A stretch of DNA of 64,000 nt from Herbiconiux daphne (GTDB taxonomy: Bacteria; Actinomycetota; Actinomycetes; Actinomycetales; Microbacteriaceae): the NCBI RefSeq assembly GCF_024979295.1, contig NZ_JANLCJ010000005.1, positions 1-64,000 on the forward strand. The letters are read 5' to 3'. Shown piece after piece: positions 8,161 through 18,861 of this stretch. Below the pieces are notes generated by a model. It ran no database searches, had not been told where the DNA came from, and saw only the letters and a list, made by a program, of their open reading frames with translations. Position 1 is the first letter of the stretch; every line of letters starts with the position of its first letter. The translations under genes and the position numbers were made by a program.

Positions 8161-8376
8161 TCAATGCCGGCCGTAGCGCTTGTGCACGGCCTGCCGCGAG
8201 ACTCCGAGGGCCAGGGCGATCAGCTGCCAGGAGGCATTGGCGTTGCGGGCGCGGCGAACGGCGACGGCCTCGACCCGGTCGAGTTCGCGGCGCAGACCGG
8301 CGACCGCGCGCAGCGCGACGATCGGGTCGTCGCTGCCCGCCGCCGCGGCCAGGGTGTGTACGTCGGTGACATCCAT
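8161..8376 (-). CDS. Small helix-turn-helix protein
   Basis: 71 residues from ATG 8376; an upstream TTG at 8397 is possible but would put the start inside a palindromic site. The C-terminal half (VEAVAVRRARNANASWQLIA, then LGVSRQAVHKRYG) is a compact HTH seen in many short actinobacterial proteins. The sequence shows no effector domain. A GTCAAC-N4-GTTGAC palindrome directly upstream suggests autoregulation. The ABC exporter gene lies about 105 bases downstream on the same strand, so it may be the target. Confidence 0.75.
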   Translation of the reverse strand: MDVTDVHTLAAAAGSDDPIVALRAVAGLRRELDRVEAVAVRRARNANASWQLIALALGVSRQAVHKRYGRH

Positions 8377-8379
8377 GTC

Positions 8380-8395
8380 GTCAACCGTAGTTGAC
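8380..8395. promoter_or_regulatory. Palindrome GTCAAC-CGTA-GTTGAC, putative operator
   Basis: A perfect 6-bp inverted repeat with 4-bp spacer four bases upstream of the small HTH gene. The same half-sites recur at 8409-8424 inside the neighbouring hairpin with centres 29 bp apart. That is close to three helical turns, suitable for cooperative binding. Confidence 0.5.
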
Positions 8396-8398
8396 AAA

Positions 8399-8434
8399 AA
8401 CGGCCCTCGTCAACTCAGGTTGACGAGGGCCGTT
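8399..8434 (-). terminator. Intrinsic terminator of the MFS gene
   Basis: Read on the minus strand, 16-bp arms starting AACGGCCCTCGTCAAC (8419-8434, 8399-8414) pair perfectly around a 4-nt loop and are followed by TTTTT. It lies about 30 bases after the MFS stop. Its centre also contains the GTCAAC-N4-GTTGAC pattern. Confidence 0.8.
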
Positions 8435-8462
8435 CCGCCGCGAGCGAACGCGGTCGTCGAGC

Positions 8463-9860
8463 TCAGTTCAGGTTGTTGTCGAAGTCGACGTCTCGGGTCT
8501 CTTTGCTGATGAACAGGGCGCCCAGGGTGATGAGCGCCATCAGCGACAGGTAGTTGCCCACGAGAGCGGGGCTGCCGTCGGCGGCCTGCCAGAGCGCCAC
8601 CGCGATGAACGGCGCCACCGCCGCACCGAGGATCGACGCCACGTTGTAGCTGATCGCCGACCCGGTGTAGCGCACGTTGGCGGGGAACAGCTCGGGCAGC
8701 TCGGAGCCCATGGGCCCGAAGGTCAGTCCCATCAGGGTGAACCCGATGATGAGCAGCGCCATCACGCCGACGAAGCCGCCGCCGAACAGCGGCACGAACA
8801 GCAGGCCGAAGGCGGCGATGCCGATCGTGGTCCAGATGAGGGTGTTGCGGCGGCCGAAGCGCTCCGCCAGAGGGCCCGCCACGAGGGTGAAGATGCCGAA
8901 GAACACGCAGCCGACCACGAGCATGATCAAGAAGTCGTTGCGGCCGTAGCCGAGGCCGGGAACGAAGGTCGACGGGTCGAACGGCTTGCCCGCGGCATCC
9001 GCTGCCGCCTGCGCGGCCTCGACCGACGAGGCCGTGGTGCCGAAGGTGAGGGTGAACGTGGTCATCAGGTAGAACAGCACGTACGTGGCCAGCATGATGA
9101 AGGTGCCGAGGATGAGCGGGCGCCAGCTGGTCTTGAAGACCCGGGCGAGCGGCAGCTTGGCCACCTCGCCCGCGTTGACGACCTTCGTGAACGCCGGGGT
9201 CTCGACGAGCTTGAACCGCACGTAGAGGCCGATGATGACGAGCACGGCGCTCGCGAGGAACGGCACCCGCCAGCCCCAGGCCAGGAAGTGCTCGGGGTCG
9301 AGGGTGGTGCTCAGCACCAGGAAGACCACGTTCGCGATGATGAAGCCGATTGGCGCGCCCAGCTGCGGGAACGTGCCGTAGATGGCGCGCTTGCCCTTCG
9401 GGGCGTTCTCGGTGGCCAGCAGCGCCGCGCCCGACCACTCGCCGCCGAGGCCGAGGCCCTGGCAGAAGCGGAAGAGCACGAGCAGGCCCGGCGCGAGGAT
9501 CTCCCAGCCCGGGGTGAGACCGGTCGGCAGGGCGCCGATGAGCACGGTCGCGATGCCCATGGTGAGCAACGACGCGACGAGCGTCTTCTTGCGGCCGATG
9601 CGGTCGCCGAAGTGGCCGAACAGGATCGAGCCGATCGGGCGGGCGACGAACGCGACGCCGAACACGGCGAAGGACTGCAGCAGCGAGATGGTGGGGTCGG
9701 CGTTTGCGAAGAACAGGGTGGGGAACACCAGCACGGCGGCGGTCGCATAGACGTAGAAGTCGTAGAACTCGATCGAGGTGCCGATGAGGCTCGCGAGGAT
9801 CACCCGCCCGCGGGTGTTGCTGGGAGTGGCGGGAGGGGCGTCGAGCACGGTGGAGGACAT
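8463..9860 (-). CDS. MFS transporter, metabolite:proton symporter (MHS) family
   Basis: About 465 residues from ATG 9860 (MSSTVLDAPP...). It has twelve predicted TM segments. The N-terminal pattern ASLIGTSIEFYDFYVYATAA and the cytoplasmic FGHFGDRIGRKKTL loop are hallmarks of the MHS branch (ShiA, ProP, KgtP relatives), which take up organic acids, osmolytes or shikimate with protons. The exact substrate cannot be read. Monocistronic with its own terminator; divergent from the ribokinase-like gene. Confidence 0.88.
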   Translation of the reverse strand: MSSTVLDAPPATPSNTRGRVILASLIGTSIEFYDFYVYATAAVLVFPTLFFANADPTISLLQSFAVFGVAFVARPIGSILFGHFGDRIGRKKTLVASLLTMGIATVLIGALPTGLTPGWEILAPGLLVLFRFCQGLGLGGEWSGAALLATENAPKGKRAIYGTFPQLGAPIGFIIANVVFLVLSTTLDPEHFLAWGWRVPFLASAVLVIIGLYVRFKLVETPAFTKVVNAGEVAKLPLARVFKTSWRPLILGTFIMLATYVLFYLMTTFTLTFGTTASSVEAAQAAADAAGKPFDPSTFVPGLGYGRNDFLIMLVVGCVFFGIFTLVAGPLAERFGRRNTLIWTTIGIAAFGLLFVPLFGGGFVGVMALLIIGFTLMGLTFGPMGSELPELFPANVRYTGSAISYNVASILGAAVAPFIAVALWQAADGSPALVGNYLSLMALITLGALFISKETRDVDFDNNLN

Positions 9861-9952
9861 AGGCGTAAGGGCTTTCGGATGGCAGAAGTCGGAGCCGCTC
9901 AAGCGAAGTGGCGCCGGTCGGGCACAGCAGGGCGTCGGCGTCGGCAATGATC

Positions 9953-9967
9953 GCGAGGATCACTCGC
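9953..9967. promoter_or_regulatory. Short inverted repeat in the MFS / PfkB kinase divergent region
   Basis: GCGAG-GATCA-CTCGC is a perfect 5-bp inverted repeat in the 166-bp divergent promoter region. It could be an operator shared by both genes; this rests on position only. Confidence 0.3.
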
Positions 9968-10026
9968 AAACCGTCAGTTTACGCTGCCTTAGGATGCTCT
10001 GGGAACGTCTTTCGAAGGAGCAACGC

Positions 10027-10839
10027 GTGGGCAGAGTGGTCGTGGTCGGTTCGCTGAACATCGATTCGGTGGTCGAGGTGGCGCGGCATCCGCTGCCCGG
10101 CGAGACGCTGCTCGGAGGAGACCTCGTGAAGCACTTCGGCGGCAAGGGCGCGAACCAGGCCATCGCGGCCGCTCGCGCCGGCGCCAAGGTGGCGTTCGTG
10201 GGCCGGGTCGGCGACGACGCCGACGGCGACGCCTACCTGCGCCGGCTCACCGGCTACGGCATCGACACCACGCACCTCTCACGCACCGCCGGGGTCGCCA
10301 CCGGACACGCGGCGATCGCCGTCGACGCCCACGGCGAGAACACCATCATCGTGTCGCCGGGCGCGAACGGGCGCGTCACCGTGGCCGATCTCGCGTCGCT
10401 CACCACCCTCTCGCCCGATGACGTGCTGCTCGCCTCGCTCGAGGTCGACACGGATGTCGTGGCCGAGGCCGCGCGCATCGCCGCGTCTCGGGGAGCCCGC
10501 GTCATCCTGAACCTCGCCCCCTACGCCGGGCTGCCCGGCGACGTGCTCGACCTCGCCGACCCGGTGGTGGTGAACGAGCACGAGAACGAGCTGCTCGCCG
10601 CCGACGGTTACACCCCGCGGTCGGTGCTCGTCACCCTCGGCTCGCGGGGATCGCGCTGGGGCGACACCGTGGTTCCGGCGGGTGCCGTGACCGAGGTCGT
10701 CGACACCACGGGCGCCGGCGACTGCTTCTGCGGCACCCTCGCGGCCGGGCTGGCGGCGGGTCTCGCGGCCGCCGACGCGATGGAGGCGGCGTCGGCCGCC
10801 GCGGCGCTGTCGGTGGGGTGGGTGGGGGCGCAGGGCTGA
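10027..10839 (+). CDS. rbsK: PfkB-family carbohydrate kinase, ribokinase-like
   Basis: 270 residues from GTG 10027, preceded by GAAGGAG at ideal spacing. N-terminal VVGSLNIDSVV and GGKGANQAIAAARAG match the first PfkB signature and the ribokinase sugar-binding loop; DTTGAGDCFCGTLAAG is the C-terminal signature with the catalytic aspartate. It phosphorylates a sugar, most likely ribose to ribose-5-phosphate. It is shorter than typical ribokinases (about 305), so another pentose or deoxysugar is possible. A ribose product would fit the nucleoside catabolism genes elsewhere in the window. Confidence 0.8.
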   Translation: MGRVVVVGSLNIDSVVEVARHPLPGETLLGGDLVKHFGGKGANQAIAAARAGAKVAFVGRVGDDADGDAYLRRLTGYGIDTTHLSRTAGVATGHAAIAVDAHGENTIIVSPGANGRVTVADLASLTTLSPDDVLLASLEVDTDVVAEAARIAASRGARVILNLAPYAGLPGDVLDLADPVVVNEHENELLAADGYTPRSVLVTLGSRGSRWGDTVVPAGAVTEVVDTTGAGDCFCGTLAAGLAAGLAAADAMEAASAAAALSVGWVGAQG

Positions 10840-11048
10840 GTTTGCTGCCGCGGGCGCCGTGCTTCGCGCGGCGTCCGCGGGCGGCGCCGGTCCCTGCCCG
10901 GCGCCGCGCGGCATGTGAGCGCGCGGTCGCTGCGCGGCCACGCGCTCACCTTGGGTCGTCGAGTGGGGCCTGTTGCGGGCGCCCTCGTCCCCCCGTACTT
11001 CCGCTGCGCGTCGCCTTGACGCGCGCCCCGTGCGCTCGCGCGGCCCGT

Positions 11049-11226
11049 CCCCTCCCCTCCCCTCCCCTCCCGCGAGTGGGCACTATTGGCGCCAAGAGCG
11101 ACGTTTTGTCGCCATTAGTGACCACTCGGCGGAGGGGCCTTCTCTGCGAGTGGGCACTTTTGGCGTCAAGGACGGGGTTTTGGCGCGGAAAGTGACCACT
11201 CGCGGGAGGGGAGGGGAGGGGAGGGG
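11049..11226. repeat. Nested 178-bp palindrome containing two CGAGTGG-type hairpins, within a gene-free stretch
   Basis: The 405-bp gap 10840-11245 contains no supportable gene. Its right half is a large inverted repeat. The outer arms (11049-11084 and 11191-11226) combine a CCCCT/AGGGG run with CGCGAGTGGNCACT and pair almost perfectly. Inside are two tandem imperfect hairpins (about 11071-11130 and 11146-11206), each with CGAGTGG-GCACT and AGTGACCACTCG ends. The motif AGTGACC also occurs in family B arms. The left half (10840-11048) is GC-rich sequence in which I see no feature. Confidence 0.75.
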
Positions 11227-11245
11227 TAGTGCCAGGCGCGGGGCG

Positions 11246-11722
11246 TTAGCGGGGGGTGCGGAGGTGGCGGAGGGTGAGGGCGGTGGCGATGGCGGCCTCG
11301 GCGGCTTCGCGGCCCTTGTCTTCTTTCGAGCCGGGGAGGCCGGCTCGGTCGAGGCCCTGTTGTTCGTCGTCGAGGGTGAGCACCCCGAAGCCGACGGGCT
11401 TGCCGGTGAGGATGCTGACCTGGGTGAGACCCGAAGTGGCGGCATCCGACACGTATTCGAAGTGCGGGGTGCCGCCACGGATGATGACGCCGAGCGCCAC
11501 CACCGCGTCGGCCCCGGCCTCGAGGGCGGCCTTCGACACGACGGGCAGCTCGAAGCTGCCGGCCACGCGCACCTCGCTCACCGTCACGCCGGCCTCGGCC
11601 AGGGTGCGGCGGGCGCCGGCCAGCAGTCCGTCGGTGATCTGCTCGTGCCACGAGCCGGCGACGATGGTGATCGCGAGTCCGGTGCCGTCGAGGTCGAGGC
11701 TGGGTGCTCCTGCTCCGCTCAT
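11246..11722 (-). CDS. ribH: 6,7-dimethyl-8-ribityllumazine synthase
   Basis: 158 residues. It condenses 5-amino-6-ribitylaminouracil with 3,4-dihydroxy-2-butanone 4-phosphate in riboflavin synthesis. Visible family features are AGSFELP, the catalytic-histidine loop [12 protein letters not shown], and [14 protein letters not shown] near the C-terminus. Last gene of the ribD-ribE-ribBA-ribH operon, 24 bases after ribBA. Confidence 0.97.
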   Translation of the reverse strand: MSGAGAPSLDLDGTGLAITIVAGSWHEQITDGLLAGARRTLAEAGVTVSEVRVAGSFELPVVSKAALEAGADAVVALGVIIRGGTPHFEYVSDAATSGLTQVSILTGKPVGFGVLTLDDEQQGLDRAGLPGSKEDKGREAAEAAIATALTLRHLRTPR

Positions 11723-11746
11723 TGCGAGGGGTTCCTTTCGTGTGGT

Positions 11747-13050
<1,304 letters not shown>

Positions 13051-13054
<4 letters not shown>

Positions 13055-13695
13055 GAGTTGCTCCTCTCGCTCTCGGGGATGAGGTTGCGGGTGGTGAGGG
13101 AGTAGAGGCGTTCGACGTGGCGGGCCAGGATGTCGGTCTCGATGTTGACCCGGTCGCCCACCGTGAGGGCGCCGAGCGTCGTGGCGACGAGTGTCTCGGG
13201 AATGAGCGACACCTCGAACCAGTGCGACCCGTCGGCCTCGTCGCCGAGGCCCGACACGGTCAGCGAGACGCCCGACACCGAGATCGACCCCTTGTCGACG
13301 ACGAGCGGCGCGAGCTCGGGCTCGAGCGAGAAGCGCAGCACGCTCCACGCCTCGCCCGGCGTGACCGAGAGCACGGTGGCGGTGCCGTCGACGTGGCCCT
13401 GCACGAGGTGGCCACCGAGGCGGTCGCCCACGCGGGCCGCGCGTTCGAGGTTGACGCGCGAGCCGGCGCCGAGCGCGCCCAGGGTCGACATCGAGAGCGT
13501 CTGGGCCATGACGTCGGCGGTGAAGGTGTCGGCGGTCCGGCCGACGACGGTGAGGCACACGCCCGAGACCGAGATGGAGTCGCCGTGCTTGGCGTCGCTC
13601 ACGGCGAGCGGTGCCCGAACGGTGATGACCGCCGCGTCGGGGGTGACGTCGAGCGCGAGCACCTCGCCGACTTCCTCGATGATTCCGGTGAACAC
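13051..13695 (-). CDS. ribE: Riboflavin synthase alpha chain
   Basis: 214 residues from GTG 13695, with GAAGGAG six bases upstream inside the ribD 3' end. It dismutates two 6,7-dimethyl-8-ribityllumazine molecules to riboflavin. The N-terminus MFTGIIEEVGEV is diagnostic. Two tandem lumazine-binding barrels are visible, each with GDSISVSGVCLTV or KGSISVSGVSLTV and a histidine-rich GGHLVQGHVDG. Overlaps ribBA by four bases. Confidence 0.97.
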
Positions 13696-13698
13696 GTA

Positions 13699-14739
13699 TT
13701 ACTCCTTCGAGGGCGAGGGGTCGCCCGGTCGTGCGACGATCCTGATGTCGTCGCCGAGTTGCGAGATGTCGGTGATGCGCAGGGCGCGCTGGTCGGCGAT
13801 GGTGCCGACCCCGACGTCGGTGAGGGCGGTTTTCGGGCCGCCGAGCAGGGTGGGTGCGAGATAGACCACGAGCTCGTCGGCGAGTCCCGCGGCGATGAAC
13901 GCGCTGGCGAGCGTCGGGCCGCCCTCGACGAACACCGAGCGCACCTCGTCGTCGTAGAGCTCGGCCAGCACCGAGGCCAGGTCGTGGGTGGTGAAGTGAC
14001 GCAAGGGCTCCGGATGCCGCCGAACTCGCGCTCTCTCGGGCACCTCCGTGCGGCCCACGACCACCGGTGCCGGCTGATGAGGCGCGAGGCCCGACCCGTC
14101 GCGAGCTGTGAGGGCAGGATCGTCGGCGAGCACCGTTCCCGTGCCCACCACGATCACGTCGGCCTCGCTGCGGCGGCGGTGCACGTCGGCGCGCGCGGCC
14201 GGGCCCGTGATCCACTGGCTCGTGCCGTCGGCGGCCGCGGCGCGGCCGTCGAGGCTCGACGCCCACTTGACCGTGACGAAGGGCCGGCGATGGCGGGTGG
14301 CGGTCAGCCACGGACGGATGGCGTCGTCGATCGCGTCGGCCTCGAGGCCGGACTCGACGTGGATGCCCGCCGCGCGCATCCGTTCGCCGCCGCCGGCCGA
14401 TCGCACGCCCGGGTCGGCGACCGCGTAGACGACGCGGGCCACGCCGGCGTCGATGAGGGCCACGCTGCACGGCCCGGTTCGGCCGTGGTGGTTGCACGGC
14501 TCGAGGGTCACCACGGCGGTGGCGCCGATGGCGAGCGCGGGCACCTCGAGGGCGCTGAGCGCGTCGATCTCGGCGTGCGGAGTGCCGGCGCCGCGGTGCC
14601 AGCCCTCGGCGAGCACGTCGCCGTCGGGGGAGAGCAGCACGCAGCCGACCTGGGGGTTCACGCCGTGCCGCGGGCCGCGGAGGGCCAGCTCGAGAGCGCG
14701 GCGCATCGCGTCGTGCTCGGTCAGGGCGGTGGTGGTCAT
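13699..14739 (-). CDS. ribD: Bifunctional deaminase/reductase of riboflavin synthesis
   Basis: 346 residues from ATG 14739 (MTTTALTEHDAM). The N-terminal CDA-fold deaminase has zinc ligands in PHAEIDA and EPCNHHGRTGPC. The C-terminal reductase has VTVKWASSLDGR and FVEGGPTLASAF. It converts the diaminopyrimidine product of GTP cyclohydrolase II to 5-amino-6-ribitylaminouracil phosphate. First gene of the rib operon, about 80 bases after the FMN riboswitch. Confidence 0.96.
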   Translation of the reverse strand: MTTTALTEHDAMRRALELALRGPRHGVNPQVGCVLLSPDGDVLAEGWHRGAGTPHAEIDALSALEVPALAIGATAVVTLEPCNHHGRTGPCSVALIDAGVARVVYAVADPGVRSAGGGERMRAAGIHVESGLEADAIDDAIRPWLTATRHRRPFVTVKWASSLDGRAAAADGTSQWITGPAARADVHRRRSEADVIVVGTGTVLADDPALTARDGSGLAPHQPAPVVVGRTEVPERARVRRHPEPLRHFTTHDLASVLAELYDDEVRSVFVEGGPTLASAFIAAGLADELVVYLAPTLLGGPKTALTDVGVGTIADQRALRITDISQLGDDIRIVARPGDPSPSKE

Positions 14740-14820
14740 CCGGTCGATCCTCGTCTGCTGACGTGGCTCCGGGGGTGCGCTCGAGAACGCCGACGGAGGT
14801 CGCAGAGTCGACCGACCGCC

Positions 14821-14977
14821 CGTGCATCCTCCCATCCGGACTGAGGCGGGTCTGACGACCTGCCATTACCGTCGGTTCTGGAATTTCACCAGATCAACCG
14901 CCGACTCCCTGCGAACAGGGTGCCGTTGGCTCGCGGACTATCACCGCCGGTTCAGAATCTCACTGACCCCGGAGCAC
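14821..14977 (-). promoter_or_regulatory. FMN riboswitch (RFN element)
   Basis: On the minus strand the leader of ribD shows all conserved RFN blocks in order: CTCCGGGGTCAGTGAGATTC, GAACCGGCGGTGATAGTCCGC, GTGAAATTCC, GACCGACGGTAATGGCAG and CCGGATGGGAGGATGCACG. CGTGC and GCACG ends can form the closing P1 stem. High FMN would lower expression of the whole rib operon. The element ends about 80 bases before the ribD start. Confidence 0.95.
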
Positions 14978-14992
14978 GTTTTCTTATGTTCA

Positions 14993-14998
14993 GTTATA
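14993..14998 (-). promoter_or_regulatory. Candidate -10 box of the rib operon
   Basis: TATAAC on the minus strand, about 15 bases before the riboswitch 5' end, with a weak TTCGGC-like -35 at 15015-15020. Confidence 0.5.
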
Positions 14999-15046
14999 CC
15001 TCAACGCGCCGACGGCCGAACTATTCCCGGGGCCGCGAGGGGCCGA

Positions 15047-15808
15047 TCAGCGGGAGGTCGCGCCCGCGGCGGGCAGGCTGAGGCGCTCGGGCGCCCGGCC
15101 GAACGCGCTGGCGAGACCCCAGCCGGTCACCTTCGTGAGGGCTTCGACCACGATGCCGGTCGACATCTTCGACACACCCTCTTCGCGCTCCACGAACGTG
15201 ATCGGGAACTCGCCGATGCGACCGCCGGAGCGCTCGAAGAGCCAGGCGAGCTCGATCTGAAAGCAGTAGCCCTGCGAGTTCACGGTGCCGAAGTCGATCA
15301 GGCGCAGCGAGTCGGCCCGAAAGCCGCGGTAACCGCTCGTGAGGTCGTGCAGCTTCGACTGCAGCAGGATGCGGGCGTAGGCGGTGCCGGCGCGCGAGAT
15401 GAGCTTGCGGTAGGCCGGCCAGTTCTTGATGACGCCACCGGGAATCCAGCGGGTGCCGATGGCCATGTCGGCGCCGCCGTCGAGCAGGGCGATCAGGCGG
15501 GGGAGCTCTTCGGGCTGGTGGGAGCCGTCGGCATCCATCTCGACGATGTAATCGAAGTCGCGATCGAGAGCCCAACGAAACCCGGCGGCGTAGGCGGCAC
15601 CCAGCCCGTTCTTCTCGGAGCGGTGCAGAACGTGGATGCGGGGGTCGCTCTCGGCCATGGTGTCGGCGAGGTCGCCGGTGCCGTCGGGCGAGTTGTCGTC
15701 GACGATGAGCACATCAGCAGACGCGACGGTGCGCAGCACCCGCTCGGTCACGGCCGAGATCGAGCGGATCTCGTTGTAGGTGGGTATCACCACGACAGTT
15801 TTCGCCAC
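15047..15808 (-). CDS. Polyprenol-phosphate mannosyltransferase (dolichol-P-mannose synthase type)
   Basis: 253 residues from GTG 15808, with GAGG eight bases upstream. A GT2 glycosyltransferase: VVVIPTYNE, nucleotide-binding VDDNSPDGTGD, metal site DADGSH (DXD-like), and the C-terminal catalytic FVEREEGVSKMS typical of Dpm1/Ppm1. It transfers mannose from GDP-mannose to polyprenyl phosphate at the membrane, making the donor for lipoglycan and protein mannosylation. It lacks the C-terminal TM pair of some homologues. GDP-mannose would come from the ManC encoded at 29.4 kb. Divergent from a GtrA-family gene. Confidence 0.9.
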   Translation of the reverse strand: MAKTVVVIPTYNEIRSISAVTERVLRTVASADVLIVDDNSPDGTGDLADTMAESDPRIHVLHRSEKNGLGAAYAAGFRWALDRDFDYIVEMDADGSHQPEELPRLIALLDGGADMAIGTRWIPGGVIKNWPAYRKLISRAGTAYARILLQSKLHDLTSGYRGFRADSLRLIDFGTVNSQGYCFQIELAWLFERSGGRIGEFPITFVEREEGVSKMSTGIVVEALTKVTGWGLASAFGRAPERLSLPAAGATSR

Positions 15809-15963
15809 AGTTATCCTCAATCGATCTGATGTTGCCAAGTCTGGACGCGCTGGAAAGCGTACCGATGATTTCTGTTCATTTTCCCCAGTTACGCTCAGCA
15901 TTCTCCGGGAGGATACGAAAAGTTCTCCACCCTGGTTTCGCACGTCAGAAACGGTCTTCATCC

Positions 15964-16473
15964 ATGAGCAGTTCCACCGCGTCGCCGTCGCGCCTCCGTC
16001 TTCTCATCGGGGAATTCATCCGCTTCGGCCTCGTCGGCGGCCTCGGGTTCATCGTGGATGTCGGCGTCTTCAATCTGCTTCGCACCACGGTCATGGATCC
16101 AGCGCACATGCACGAGGGTCCAGTGATCGCGAAGCTCATCTCGACCGCACTCGCGATTCTCGTCAACTGGCTCGGCAACCGGTACTGGACGTTCAAAGAC
16201 CGCCGGCGCACCGACATGTTCCGCGAGAGCGTCGAGTTCTTCGCCGTGAGCATCGCCGGCATGGGCATCGGCCTGGCCTGCCTGTGGGTGTCGCACTACG
16301 TGCTGCACTACACGTCGCTGCTGGCCGACAACATCTCGGGCAACGTGATCGGGCTCATCCTCGGCGCCGTGTTCCGCTTCGTGCTCTACCGCGTGTGGGT
16401 GTTCGGCGAGCACCGGCTGCGGGTTCCGGCGCCCAACGTCGAGGCGGCCGGCAAGACGACGCTGCTGCCGTAG
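15964..16473 (+). CDS. GtrA family membrane protein
   Basis: 169 residues from ATG 15964, with four hydrophobic segments in the GtrA pattern (EFIRFGLVGGLGFIVDVGVF at the start; NWLGNRYWTFKDR between TM2 and TM3; FRFVLYRVWVFGEH at the end). GtrA proteins are thought to flip or assist use of polyprenyl-phosphate sugars across the membrane. Divergent pairing with the Ppm1-type gene (155-bp shared region) supports a role with polyprenyl-phosphate mannose. Confidence 0.9.
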   Translation: MSSSTASPSRLRLLIGEFIRFGLVGGLGFIVDVGVFNLLRTTVMDPAHMHEGPVIAKLISTALAILVNWLGNRYWTFKDRRRTDMFRESVEFFAVSIAGMGIGLACLWVSHYVLHYTSLLADNISGNVIGLILGAVFRFVLYRVWVFGEHRLRVPAPNVEAAGKTTLLP

Positions 16474-16541
16474 GCGCGCCCTTCGTCAGACCGCGCGCTT
16501 CGTCAGACCACGCCCTTCTTCAGACGACGCCCTTCGTCAGC
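16474..16541. repeat. 17-bp degenerate tandem repeat at the fucU 3' end
   Basis: Four imperfect units related to cgcgcccttcgtcagac run through the fucU stop codon and beyond it. The first unit on the minus strand encodes the natural C-terminal LTKGVV. The others look like duplicated 3' ends lying after the stop. Confidence 0.65.
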
Positions 16542-16945
16542 ACGAAGACGCAGTAGGGAGCGGTCTCGAGCGTCTGCACGACCGCGAAGGCGTTCTTGGC
16601 CCGGGCATAGACGTCGAAGCGGGGGATGACCTCGAACTCCGTGACGTGCGGGTTGGCCTGCTGGGCCACGGCGAGCACCTGCTGCTGGGTGGCGTTCTCG
16701 AGCGAGGCGTCGTCGTCGATCTCCATGCGGCCGAGCGGATGCGTCACGAACGTGTCGAGCGGAAAGACGCTCAGGATGGCGGTCGCCGCGCGCACCACCC
16801 CCGACTCGCCGAGCCAGATCACGGGGCGGCCGGCCGAGTGGGCCGGAAAGTTGCGGTCGGCGAGCACGAGCTCGTCGCCGTGGCCCATCTGGTCGAGCAC
16901 CTTCAGAAGGTCCCCGTTCAGCAGCGGATCGATTCCCTTGAGCAC
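16520..16945 (-). CDS. fucU: RbsD/FucU-family sugar mutarotase
   Basis: 141 residues. Family features are [20 protein letters not shown], the catalytic-histidine [15 protein letters not shown], and [13 protein letters not shown] near the C-terminus. The MLKGI start and the terminal motif fit FucU (L-fucose mutarotase, alpha/beta anomer interconversion) better than RbsD, but specificity cannot be fixed from sequence. No fucose catabolic genes are nearby. The 3' end lies inside tandem repeats. Confidence 0.85.
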   Translation of the reverse strand: MLKGIDPLLNGDLLKVLDQMGHGDELVLADRNFPAHSAGRPVIWLGESGVVRAATAILSVFPLDTFVTHPLGRMEIDDDASLENATQQQVLAVAQQANPHVTEFEVIPRFDVYARAKNAFAVVQTLETAPYCVFVLTKGVV

Positions 16946-17061
16946 GCGTCCTCCTTCGTCGTCGGGCCCAGCCTACTGGCGCCCGGGTAGCGGATCGACT
17001 AGGTTCTGGAGCAGTCAACTGAACACGCCTCAGCGGTCGCTCGCGGCCGCTGGCAACAGCA

Positions 17062-17260
17062 GCGGGAGAGTCCTCCCGAGATCCATCGGGTGGCGCCGTA
17101 GGAGCAATTCCTCTCCGGGAAACTCTCAGGCCCATGCACCGCTGCCGTTGGGCGACTCTGGAGAGCGAACGCGCGGCCACCACGCCGGCGTTCCACCGAC
17201 GGGGCAAGCGGCCGATCGCCGCGGAATCTCTCAGGTCAGGTACAGAGCGGAGAGGGAATC
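17062..17260 (+). promoter_or_regulatory. Tandem glycine riboswitch upstream of L-serine dehydratase
   Basis: Two aptamers are visible. The first has GGGAGAGTCCTCCC, GGCGCCGTAGGAGCAA and ACTCTCAGG. The second has GACTCTGGAGAGCGAACG, CACCGACGGGGCAAGC, ATCTCTCAGGTC and a closing CAGAGCGGAGAGGG. This is the classic double glycine aptamer arrangement joined by a short linker. It probably turns on the downstream sdaA gene when glycine accumulates. The 334-bp gap 16946-17279 is otherwise the fucU promoter side with no visible gene. Confidence 0.92.
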
Positions 17261-17279
17261 CTACGACGCCGCCGCACCG

Positions 17280-18764
<1,485 letters not shown>

Positions 18765-18768
18765 CTGC

Positions 18769-18835
18769 CCCGCCGAGTTGCGCCAAAGTGACCGTCCCGC
18801 GGTCGCGGGAGGTCACTTTGGCGCAACTCGGCGGG
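18769..18835. repeat. Palindromic element, family B copy 2
   Basis: 25-bp perfect arms (18769-18793, 18811-18835) with the GAGTTGCGCCAAAGTGACC core and a 17-nt loop that folds as TCCCGC-GGTC-GCGGGA. Located four bases after the sdaA stop and 26 bases before the next gene on the same strand, so it can act as an intercistronic terminator. Confidence 0.9.
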
Positions 18836-18861
18836 CGGGGCAGCCGCATTACTGTGGAGTC

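Noticed and set aside
14821..15000. A small plus-strand protein crossing the riboflavin leader
   Set aside because: The sequence is fully explained by the FMN riboswitch on the minus strand.
16474..16541. Tandem repeats considered as a CRISPR fragment
   Set aside because: Units are contiguous with no spacers and contain the fucU coding end.
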